NCBI GenBank assembly: GCA_030636245.1
Contig: DAOVXI010000053.1
Span: 1-9,146 of the forward strand
Direction of reading: 5' to 3'
Length of the DNA stretch: 9,146 nt
DNA from: Deltaproteobacteria bacterium
GTDB lineage: Bacteria; Desulfobacterota; GWC2-55-46; DRQE01
The notes under the pieces are model-generated. The model searched no databases. It had not been told where the DNA came from and saw only the letters and a list, made by a program, of their open reading frames with translations. A program made the position numbers and the translations under genes. This document shows, one piece after another, positions 1 to 5,800 of the stretch (position 1 is its first letter; the number at the start of each line of letters is the position of its first letter).

Positions 1-87
1 AACCAGGTCTTTATTAAGCTCAGGGTCCATGACCTTTCCGAGCGCTTCCAGGACCTTGGCCTGTGTTATTGAGTTATCTGCTGACAC
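1..87 (-). CDS. mrp: DUF59 (MIP18-like) N-terminus, probably Mrp/ApbC Fe-S carrier ATPase (partial)
   Basis: Only the first 29 codons are present; the gene continues beyond base 1. The start is a GTG at 87-85, chosen because a GGAGG ribosome-binding site lies 9 bases upstream and no ATG fits. The translation contains the DUF59 signature ALGKVMDPELNKDLV (residues 15-29), close to the amino end of Mrp-type P-loop ATPases. These proteins bind a [4Fe-4S] cluster between two subunits and pass it to apoproteins in the cytoplasm. The ATPase domain lies outside the window, so a stand-alone DUF59 protein such as SufT or PaaD is possible. Its place at the end of an operon with a NifU-type protein and a ferredoxin favours Mrp. 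It starts 30 bases after the DUF542 gene and is probably cotranscribed with it. Confidence 0.75.
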   Translation of the reverse strand, partial: MSADNSITQAKVLEALGKVMDPELNKDLV

Positions 88-117
88 GGTACGGTGCCTC
101 CTAAATTAGATGGTTAA

Positions 118-303
118 TTATTTTGCGGCCTCAATAAGCGCCTCTAGAAGTTCATCAAGAGGCGCAGAGTCTCTCTCGGCCGCCTCTTCGATACTTACGG
201 CCCCTCCGCAGCATGAGTCTATGTTGAACTGCGTGAAGACCCCGATGGTTTGGGGATGTTCCTTTATTGTATCGTTAACGGTCTTATTTTTGTCTATGCT
301 CAT
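118..303 (-). CDS. Stand-alone DUF542 / ScdA-N (Ric N-terminal) domain protein
   Basis: This 61-residue cytoplasmic protein consists of just one domain. It has the hallmark SCCGG (Cys31, Cys32) after an amphipathic stretch ending FTQFNID, then a helix rich in Glu and Ala. That is the DUF542 pattern found at the N-terminus of Ric/ScdA/YtfE, the di-iron proteins that repair Fe-S clusters damaged by nitric oxide or oxidants. The hemerythrin-like di-iron domain that normally follows is absent, and no His/Glu-rich remainder is visible nearby, so this is a domain-only form and not a truncation made by the window. The ATG at 303 follows a modest AGGT-type ribosome-binding site. It lies 14 bases after the DUF1858 gene. 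Family assignment is firm; a repair or redox-sensing role is inferred. Confidence 0.85.
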   Translation of the reverse strand: MSIDKNKTVNDTIKEHPQTIGVFTQFNIDSCCGGAVSIEEAAERDSAPLDELLEALIEAAK

Positions 304-317
304 TTTACTATTACCTG

Positions 318-527
318 TTATTCGTTTGCCGCTTCGTTGAGCTCACGTATTACATCATCAGGATCAACGTTATGCATTGTAGAGCCAAAGGCAATGTCCT
401 CGGTCTTTGCTCCCGGACAGGTAAAACATCCGTTCCCGAAGAACTTTAGGAATACCTTCTCGGTTGATGGGTACTTCTCAAGAACATCTCCGATGCTCAT
501 CTCTTTTGTTATTGTATTATCGCTCAT
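318..527 (-). CDS. DUF1858 redox-disulfide protein (hybrid-cluster-protein-associated type)
   Basis: This 69-residue soluble protein has the pattern of the DUF1858 family: an N-terminal segment (MSIGDVLEKYPSTEKVF), a CFTCPGA motif with Cys34 and Cys37, and a C-terminal helix. Members are thought to work as small dithiol/disulfide or metal-binding redox partners, and some are encoded beside the hybrid cluster (prismane) protein. No hybrid cluster protein gene is in this window. The start is the ATG at 527 behind a strong AAGGAGG site, 30 bases after the oxidase-like gene. Its fold is related to that of the DUF542 domain encoded next door, so the two genes may be ancient paralogues that work together; that is inference. 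Confidence 0.85.
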   Translation of the reverse strand: MSDNTITKEMSIGDVLEKYPSTEKVFLKFFGNGCFTCPGAKTEDIAFGSTMHNVDPDDVIRELNEAANE

Positions 528-557
528 TTTTTATCCTCCTTACTGGTTTTGTTAACT

Positions 558-977
558 CTATTGTGCCGGCTTTGGTTTGACAGGCGTAGGCACGGCCTTT
601 ATGGTCAGGAACATATTGAGTGCGAAGAGCAGTATTGATATGCCCTCTACCATTGAAAATCCGTGAAGGATCCCGTAGCTTCCGCCCTTACTGAGTATCA
701 CCCAGCCGCATGCCATACCGATGAGGCCTATGTTTGCGAGCCAAATATGCACATATGACATCTTATCGCTCCAGAGCGGGTTGCCGCTGAACCTGGGAAG
801 GATATGGTATCCCACGCCGTAGATCATCATGCTCATCCACCCAAGAAGGTTAAAATGGGTATGGACCGGCTTAAAGGGATAGGTCGGGCCTGTTACGGTC
901 ATGAATATGCCGACGACCATTGCCAAGACAAAGTATATAATTCCGCATCTTATGAACCATACTGTAATTTTACTCAT
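558..977 (-). CDS. Orphan four-helix membrane protein resembling the N-terminus of haem-copper oxidase subunit I
   Basis: This 139-residue protein has four predicted transmembrane helices (about 9-30, 42-62, 77-96 and 104-126) and a short Pro/Lys-rich tail. The stretch VHTHFNLLGW (38-47) followed by IYGVGYHILPRF resembles the second helix of cbb3-type cytochrome oxidase and nitric oxide reductase large subunits, where the histidine binds low-spin haem. His39, His41, His58, His77 and His105 are possible haem or metal ligands. Full subunit I has at least 12 helices, so this protein cannot form the binuclear catalytic site alone. Small homologues of this kind are usually annotated as cbb3-type subunit I, with unproven function. 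The ATG at 977 follows AAGGAG with a long spacing of 12 bases. It may be a haem-binding membrane electron carrier or a sensor for oxygen or NO. Confidence 0.75.
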   Translation of the reverse strand: MSKITVWFIRCGIIYFVLAMVVGIFMTVTGPTYPFKPVHTHFNLLGWMSMMIYGVGYHILPRFSGNPLWSDKMSYVHIWLANIGLIGMACGWVILSKGGSYGILHGFSMVEGISILLFALNMFLTIKAVPTPVKPKPAQ

Positions 978-1028
978 GTTGTAGGTGTACTCCTTCCGTA
1001 TTTATCCTTTGAGCATTGCTGTGGCGCA

Positions 1029-1202
1029 TTACTCGATTTTTGGTATGCAGGCATCCGTTGGACAAACCTCTGCGCATGCGTTGCATTCGGTGCAGAGCTT
1101 GGGATCTATGATATAGATATCTCCTTCGCTGATAGCACCTTCGGGGCACTCCGGCAGACAAAGCCCGCAGGCTGTACAGTCTTCTGTTATTAAATAAGAC
1201 AA
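1029..1202 (-). CDS. 2[4Fe-4S] ferredoxin, TTG start
   Basis: A 57-residue clostridial-type ferredoxin is read from TTG at 1202-1200. Two complete cluster motifs are present: Cys9, Cys12, Cys15 and Cys19 (CTACGLCLPECP), then Cys37, Cys40, Cys43 and Cys47 (CTECNACAEVCP), plus an extra Cys52. The N-terminus (M)SYLITEDC is typical of the family. No ATG or GTG lies in frame between the upstream stop and the first cluster motif, and an AAAGGA site sits 5-6 bases before the TTG. A shadow reading frame with an ATG overlaps it but encodes no recognisable protein. Bacterial ferredoxins of this kind move low-potential electrons in the cytoplasm. It lies 60 bases after the NifU-type gene and 51 bases before the oxidase-like gene, and could feed electrons to Fe-S assembly or repair. 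Confidence 0.93.
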   Translation of the reverse strand: MSYLITEDCTACGLCLPECPEGAISEGDIYIIDPKLCTECNACAEVCPTDACIPKIE

Positions 1203-1217
1203 GCGTATCCTTTTGTG

Positions 1218-1235
1218 AAGGATCTTAAGGTCCTT
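1218..1235. repeat. Near-perfect 18-bp palindrome in the NifU-type/ferredoxin gap
   Basis: AAGGATCTTAAGGTCCTT matches its own reverse complement except for one symmetrical base pair. On the plus strand it would form a 7-bp stem (one G-T pair) with a TTAA loop followed by GTTTTTT, which looks like a weak terminator. However, no plus-strand gene ends here. On the transcribed minus strand the U-run is missing, and the element lies just ahead of the ferredoxin ribosome-binding site. It could be an mRNA processing or stability hairpin, a protein-binding site, or chance. Confidence 0.35.
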
Positions 1236-1262
1236 GTTTTTTAATATTTAGTAACGGTTTAT

Positions 1263-1487
1263 TTAGACAGATAGAACTTGTTTTACTTCCGGCACTGCTT
1301 CCTTGATGGCCTTTTCAATGCCCATTGCAAGCGTTATCTCAGAGCTTGGGCATCCGGCGCATGCTCCCTGAAGCTGTACTCGTACAATCCCATTCTCTTC
1401 GTCGAAATCCACCAGCTCTACATCACCGCCGTCAGCCTGAAGTGCGGGCCTGATACTATTTAGTGCTTCTTCGATCTTTTCCTTCAT
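1263..1487 (-). CDS. NifU C-terminal-domain (Nfu-type) Fe-S cluster scaffold/carrier
   Basis: This 74-residue protein consists entirely of the NifU C-terminal domain. Motifs visible are IRPALQADGGDVELVD (12-27) and GACAGCPSS (41-49), whose Cys43 and Cys46 bind a labile [4Fe-4S] cluster across a dimer, then the closing helix ending in VPEV. Nfu proteins hold a new cluster and deliver it to target proteins in the cytoplasm. Length is normal for the short stand-alone class, which lacks both the NifU N-terminal scaffold and the A-type fusion seen in NfuA. The ATG at 1487 has a GGAGGT site 8 bases upstream. It is the first gene of the leftward operon, with its start about 20 bases from the predicted transcription start. 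Confidence 0.95.
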   Translation of the reverse strand: MKEKIEEALNSIRPALQADGGDVELVDFDEENGIVRVQLQGACAGCPSSEITLAMGIEKAIKEAVPEVKQVLSV

Positions 1488-1515
1488 TTATCTTTACCTC
1501 CAAAATTTTTCTTGA

Positions 1516-1544
1516 ATTATAACAGAGTTTACAACACTTATCAA
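1516..1544 (-). promoter_or_regulatory. Sigma70-type promoter of the leftward Fe-S/redox operon
   Basis: Read on the minus strand, the site is TTGATA (1544-1539), a 17-base spacer, then TATAAT (1521-1516): five of six and six of six matches to consensus at ideal spacing. Transcription would start near 1509, giving a leader of about 20 bases before the NifU-type ATG. No terminator is seen between the six genes to the left, so this promoter probably serves them all. Confidence 0.75.
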
Positions 1545-1554
1545 AGATGTATAA

Positions 1555-1568
1555 ATGATTTAAGTCAT
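1555..1568. promoter_or_regulatory. Candidate CRP/FNR-family operator upstream of the leftward promoter
   Basis: ATGATTTAAGTCAT is a near-perfect palindrome (one mismatched pair) with the TGA-N6-TCA spacing that is the core of CRP/FNR-family sites. It is centred about 52 bases upstream of the predicted leftward start, just beyond the -35 box. The outer bases do not match the classical FNR box well. In an AT-rich region a 14-bp imperfect palindrome can occur by chance, so this is only a candidate. Confidence 0.35.
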
Positions 1569-1783
1569 ATTTCTGAAAATTTATTACTTCAAATGTCATA
1601 AAAAGAGTCAATTTATAGGTGTAAGAAAAAAGCTTATTAATTGAAGGGTTACGGCTTCATTACAGAAGTTATACTTTTAAAAGCTAGTAAAATCAACATG
1701 TTACGGCTCATGTTAGCCATGAACCTAAGAAGTAGCTTAAAGTGCTTAAATATAGATATTCTTGCCTAGTTGAATTTTATTAT
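1569..1783. other. AT-rich intergenic stretch with short repeats, no gene seen
   Basis: This is the core of the divergent region between the NifU-type gene and the first cytochrome. No open reading frame with a ribosome-binding site and no recognisable RNA gene is visible. It holds a 9-base direct repeat, GTTACGGCT, at 1648-1656 and 1700-1708, and an inverted repeat with an 8-bp stem (one mismatch) at 1705-1712 and 1718-1725 around a TTAGC loop. The 7-mer CATGTTA also occurs twice (1697-1703 and 1709-1715). Together these make a cluster at 1697-1725 denser than the surroundings. Confidence 0.5.
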
Positions 1784-1795
1784 TACTTTAAAGTA
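1784..1795. repeat. Perfect 12-bp palindrome TACTTTAAAGTA
   Basis: TACTTTAAAGTA equals its own reverse complement. It is centred just upstream of the two rightward promoter candidates, about 78 bases before the likely start from the downstream one. It could be an operator for the cytochrome genes; the AT-rich composition makes chance a real alternative. Confidence 0.3.
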
Positions 1796-1816
1796 GTTAC
1801 AAGATGAGCTTGAATA

Positions 1817-1825
1817 TGCTATAAT
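1817..1825 (+). promoter_or_regulatory. Upstream rightward promoter candidate with extended -10
   Basis: TGCTATAAT is a perfect extended -10 element (TGN plus TATAAT). A -35 box is poor: GTTACA, with an 18-base spacer, is the best. Extended -10 promoters can work without a good -35. It would start transcription near 1832, inside the -35 box of the next promoter. Confidence 0.4.
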
Positions 1826-1832
1826 AAAGTTC

Positions 1833-1861
1833 TTGACACATTAGATGTTTGTAGTTATCAT
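1833..1861 (+). promoter_or_regulatory. Main sigma70-type promoter of the first cytochrome c gene
   Basis: A consensus TTGACA (1833-1838), a 17-base spacer and TATCAT (1856-1861, five of six) predict a start near 1868. The leader before the cytochrome ATG at 1895 would be about 27 bases and contains its AAGGAGA ribosome-binding site at 1881-1887. Confidence 0.75.
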
Positions 1862-1894
1862 TTTGATAAATTAACTTTGAAAGGAGAATCAAAG

Positions 1895-2209
1895 ATGCGA
1901 ACTTTAATTATTATGGCAATGCTCGTAGCTGGTCTTGTCTTCTCAGGACAGGCTTTCGCTGATGCAGCCGGAACATATGCAGGTAAATGTGCAATGTGTC
2001 ACGGTAAAGACGGTGGAGGTGGCGCAATGGCCCCTGCACTCAAAGGATCAGACTTCATTAAGGGTGATGCTGCTGCCGTTAAGAGCGTGATCCTGGAAGG
2101 TCGTCAGGGTGGCGATAAAAAGTATTCCAACTTTTCCATAGGTATGCCGAAGTTTCAGCTTTCGGATGCCGACGCAGATGCTCTTGTTGATTATCTAAAG
2201 GGCCTCTAA
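1895..2209 (+). CDS. Periplasmic monoheme cytochrome c (class I), copy A
   Basis: A 104-residue precursor. The ATG at 1895 was chosen because AAGGAGA ends 7 bases upstream and the Sec signal peptide then begins MRTL; the in-frame TTG at 1877 would add six residues and contain the ribosome-binding site itself. The signal peptide (1-22, cleavage after AFA) leads into the mature chain. The haem motif is CAMCH (Cys32, Cys35, His36), and Met84 in IGMPKF is the likely sixth ligand. A C-terminal helix (DADALVDYLKGL) closes the fold as usual. Mature size is about 82 residues, as in small c5/c6-like electron carriers. It is exported and would shuttle single electrons between membrane complexes. The partner is unknown. 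It has its own promoter and terminator, so it is probably monocistronic. Confidence 0.95.
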   Translation: MRTLIIMAMLVAGLVFSGQAFADAAGTYAGKCAMCHGKDGGGGAMAPALKGSDFIKGDAAAVKSVILEGRQGGDKKYSNFSIGMPKFQLSDADADALVDYLKGL

Positions 2210-2228
2210 GTTTCCGTTGTTATATAGT

Positions 2229-2260
2229 AAAAAGGCTCGGCCATCTGGCCGAGCCTTTTT
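2229..2260 (+). terminator. Intrinsic terminator after cytochrome copy A
   Basis: A perfect inverted repeat with arms AAAAAGGCTCGGCC and GGCCGAGCCTTTTT surrounds a 4-base loop, ATCT, and ends in five T residues. The A-run on the left arm makes it potentially active in both directions. It starts 19 bases after the cytochrome stop. Confidence 0.95.
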
Positions 2261-2329
2261 ATATTTCGTCTCTCACGACTCTGCTGATGGTCATACCTCT
2301 TGTATTAGAGTTAAAAAATGGAGAACAAG

Positions 2330-2650
2330 ATGAGACTATTTATTGTTGGTGCGGTATTAGTGTTTGTCATGGTCTTTAGCGTGCAGGCACGGGCAGAGTG
2401 TGATATGGAGAGGACATTCACAAAGAAGTGTTCTATGTGTCACGGTAAGGCAGGAGTGGGTACCTCAATGGCTCCGGCCCTTAGCGGTACAGAGTTTATA
2501 AGATCGGATGCGGAGTTGATAAAAGAAACTTTTCTTAACGGACGCAGTAAAAAGGCAAAAAAGTATAAGAAGTTCGTAACCCCTATGCCCAAGTACAACT
2601 TTACGGATGAGGAGGCTGATTGCCTCGTTGAGTACCTAAAGGGACTTTAG
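2330..2650 (+). CDS. Periplasmic monoheme cytochrome c (class I), copy B
   Basis: A 106-residue precursor clearly related to copy A upstream (shared CSMCHGK/CAMCHGK, MAPAL, and the ending YLKGL). The ATG at 2330 is preferred because GGAG (2320-2323) lies 6 bases upstream and the product then begins MRLF like copy A; the ATG at 2318 adds four residues and has no good site. Signal peptide 1-22 (cleavage after ARA). Haem is bound by Cys34, Cys37 and His38; Met86 in TPMPKY is the probable axial ligand. Unlike copy A it has extra cysteines at 24 and 98, next to the mature N-terminus and in the last helix, and a Lys-rich patch near 74-81 where copy A has fewer charges. Its electrostatics and partner probably differ. 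No strong promoter is seen in the 57 bases after the upstream terminator. Confidence 0.92.
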   Translation: MRLFIVGAVLVFVMVFSVQARAECDMERTFTKKCSMCHGKAGVGTSMAPALSGTEFIRSDAELIKETFLNGRSKKAKKYKKFVTPMPKYNFTDEEADCLVEYLKGL

Positions 2651-2681
2651 TCTGTAATTAATCCGTAAAAGCTTAGCAGAT

Positions 2682-2709
2682 GCCTGCCGGATCCCGGCAG
2701 GCTTTTTTT
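2682..2709 (+). terminator. Intrinsic terminator after cytochrome copy B
   Basis: A 9-bp GC-rich stem (GCCTGCCGG with CCGGCAGGC) around an ATC loop is followed directly by seven T residues. It starts 31 bases after the cytochrome stop and separates this unit from the activase operon. Confidence 0.95.
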
Positions 2710-2713
2710 GTCT

Positions 2714-2730
2714 ATAATAACCGCTATTAT
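2714..2730. repeat. Small inverted repeat upstream of the activase promoter
   Basis: ATAATA and TATTAT form 6-bp arms around ACCGC. It lies between the terminator and the -35 box of the activase promoter. It may be part of the control region, or chance given its AT-rich arms. Confidence 0.25.
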
Positions 2731-2747
2731 GTAGGGCTTTAGCGCTA

Positions 2748-2776
2748 TTGACAATGGCTCTGAAATTTCAGATAAT
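2748..2776 (+). promoter_or_regulatory. Sigma70-type promoter of the activase-rmuC operon
   Basis: A consensus TTGACA (2748-2753), a 17-base spacer and GATAAT (2771-2776, five of six) predict a start near 2783. This leaves a leader of about 80 bases before the ATG at 2866, in which I see no convincing riboswitch or hairpin. Confidence 0.7.
2759..2772. promoter_or_regulatory. Perfect 14-bp palindromic operator candidate inside the activase promoter
   Basis: TCTGAAATTTCAGA is identical to its reverse complement. It fills most of the spacer and overlaps the first two bases of the -10 box. A dimeric protein bound there would block RNA polymerase, so a repressor operator is the natural reading. 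I cannot name the regulator, and no regulator gene lies in the window. Confidence 0.55.
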
Positions 2777-2865
2777 ATAAGGTCTGGAGAATAGTAGTTA
2801 TATCTATTAAGAAATTGCCCCCTTGGTATTCAATCCAGTAATAAAAGTTCTTTTTTGGAGGAGAG

Positions 2866-5800
2866 ATGAAAGATAACAAAACTGTTATTGTAGGGATTGA
2901 TATCGGCAGCGTCAGTGCCGACACGGTAGTAATGGATGAAAACTATAGTGTCCTCGAAAGCCACTATACGAGAACCCAAGGGGCTCCGCTTGAGATAACG
3001 AAAGATATCCTCGATGATGTGATCTCACGCTATGGAAAGGACTCCATAAAGCTTGTTTCGGTTACAGGCTCGGGAGGAAAACTTATCGCTCCCCTTATAG
3101 GAGCAACCTTTACCAATGAGGTTATCTCCCAGGCCCGCGCGGTCGAGCAGCTCTATCCGGAGGCTAAGACCGTTATTGAAATGGGCGGTCAGGACGCAAA
3201 GCTCATACTCATGGCCCATGAGGATGACGGCAGTACGCGTATCGAAGATTTTCAGATGAACAGCGTCTGTGCCGCTGGTACGGGCAGCTTCTTGGATCAG
3301 CAGGGAACACGGATGGGACTTACCATAGAAGAGTTCGGTGAGCTTTCATTAAAGAGCAAGAACCCGCCAAGGATCGCGGGAAGATGCTCTGTTTTCGCTA
3401 AAAGCGATATGATCCATCTTCAGCAAGCCGCAACACCCGACTATGATATAGTCGCGGGGCTTTGTTACGCGGTCGCGAGGAACTTTAAATCCACTATAGG
3501 CAAAGGCAAAGATTTTAAGGCTCCTGTCATATTTCAGGGAGGTGTTGCCGCTAACCAGGGTGTCAGAAAAGCCTTTCAGGAAGTCCTTGAGCTAAAGGAT
3601 GACGAGTTTATAGTTCCGGAGATGTACGCCTTTACCGGCGCGATAGGCGCGGCCATATACGCGGATGAAAGAAAGAAAGGTGTCGGCAAGTTCAAGGGTA
3701 CAGATGAGCTCAAAAAGTTCATAGGCTCTGGACGTAAGCAGGAGAAATCCCTTGAGGCACTGCACAGGCCGGAGGGTCATCCGTCCCAGAGAAAAAGCTC
3801 CACGGGATATTCCTTGGACAAAGATAATAAAGTTGATGTTTATATGGGCCTTGATATCGGTTCAACAAGCACAAATGTGGTGCTCATAGATAAGGATCAG
3901 AATATTGTCAGCAAGCGTTATCTTCCAACAGCAGGCCGTCCGCTTGAGGCTGTACGTCAAGGCCTCCAGGAAGTAGGGGACGAGTGTTCGGACGCGGTAA
4001 ACGTGCTTGGTGTAGGAGCCACAGGCTCAGGGCGCTACCTTATCGGCGACTTTGTCGGCGGTGATGTGATCCGTAATGAGATAACGGCTCAGGCAAAGGC
4101 CGCTGCGGCAATTGATAATGATGTTGATACAATATTTGAGATAGGCGGTCAGGACTCCAAGTACATTGCTCTTAGCGAAGGCGTTGTCGTTGATTTTGAG
4201 ATGAACAAGGTCTGTGCCGCCGGTACGGGAAGCTTCCTTGAGGAGCAGGCCGAGAGGCTCGGCATCAGCATTAAGGGTGACTTTAGTGAGCTCGCCCTTG
4301 ACTGCGCGACACCGCCCCCCATGGGAGACAGGTGTACGGTCTTTATTGAGACAGACATGGTCCATCACCAGCAAAAGGGTGTTGACAAAGGCGGGCTTGT
4401 AGCAGGACTTGCCTACTCCATTGTTCATAACTACCTGAACAGGGTCGTTGGAGACCGTCGTATAGGTAATAAGATATTCTTCCAGGGCGGCACCGCCGCT
4501 AACCTGGCTGTTGTCTCTGCCTTTGAGAAGGTAACGGGCAAGAAGATACACGTTCCCGAGCATCATGATGTGACCGGAGCCATCGGTTGCGCCATTTTGG
4601 CCATGGAGGAGATGGGCGCTGATGAGGAGACATCCTTCAAGGGTTTTGACCTGAGTAAGCGTAATTACACACTCGAGAGCTTTGAGTGCAGGGATTGTTC
4701 CAACATCTGCGAGGTTAGAAAGGTCGAGATGGAGGGCGAGGATCCTCTATACTACGGCGGCAGGTGCGAGAAGTATGATGTTAAGAGAACGGGCGAGGAC
4801 AACGGTATCCCTAACCTCTTCAATGAAAGGGAGAAGATGCTCCTTACCTCCTTTAGGGGTCCCAAGTTGCCGGATGACGCGCGTGTTATAGGTATTCCCA
4901 GGACGCTTATGATGTATGAGCTTTATCCGTTCTTTAAGGCCTTCTTTAATACCCTTGGTTTCAAGGTTGAGCTATCAAGTGCTACCAACACCGACATAAT
5001 AAAGGGTGGCGTTGAAAAGATTGTTACCGAGACGTGCTTTCCCGTAAAGGTGGCGCATGGTCATGTCAAAGAGCTTATCGATAAGGGAATTAAAACGATA
5101 TTTACGCCGAGCATAGTTAATATGCCTCCGGCGAAAAAGCATCACAGAAATACGGTCCTCTGCCCTTATGTGCAGAGCTTCCCGTATCTGCTTAACTCGG
5201 CCTACGACTTTGATGCCGAGGGTGTTGAGATGCTCCAGACGGTCATTCACTTCAACCAGAGCCCTGATGCCATACGTAAAGATTTTTATGATCTCTGCGG
5301 ACCTCTCGGTGTGATGAAGGACGAGGTCAATTCTGCTCTTGGCAAGGCCTTTACGGCGCAGGGTGTCTTCAAGAAAGCTCTTCTTGAGCGTGGGCAAAGT
5401 GCTCTTGCAAAGATACCGGAAGATGCCACGGTCTTGGTCCTGACCGGCCGCTCCTACAATACGGCTGATCCTGGTCTTAATCTCGACCTGCCCACTAAAT
5501 TAAAAGAGATGAATGTCATGACGATGCCATTTGATATGCTCCCGGTGGAGGATTACATTGATGATATCATGGCGGAAGATATGTACTGGAAGAGCGGACA
5601 GAGGATACTTGCAACAGCAAAGGCCATAAAGGACGATCCGAGGCTCTTTAGTATTTATATAACGAACTTTGGCTGTGGGCCGGATTCATACATAACCCAT
5701 TTCTACCGTGAAGCCTCGGGCGGTAAGCCGTTCCTTCAGCTTGAGATAGACGAGCACTCGGCTGACGCCGGCGCCATTACAAGGTGTGAGGCATTCCTTG

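Noticed and set aside
970..1161. 63-codon minus-strand ATG frame overlapping the ferredoxin
   Set aside because: It is Arg/His-rich with no family resemblance, while the overlapping frame encodes a textbook 2[4Fe-4S] ferredoxin.
804..1193. 129-codon plus-strand frame across the oxidase-like and ferredoxin genes
   Set aside because: It spans two convincing minus-strand genes and the gap between them, and its Cys/His content mirrors the ferredoxin cluster codons.
1877..1894. Upstream TTG start for cytochrome copy A
   Set aside because: It would place the ribosome-binding site inside the coding region and add a non-signal-like extension.
2783..2865. Riboswitch or attenuator in the activase leader
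   Set aside because: The leader is only about 80 bases; no stable hairpin, U-run terminator or known aptamer pattern could be made out.
4027..4566. 179-codon open frame on the minus strand opposite the second activase module
   Set aside because: Antisense to the conserved ATPase motifs, no protein-like features; a codon-bias shadow.
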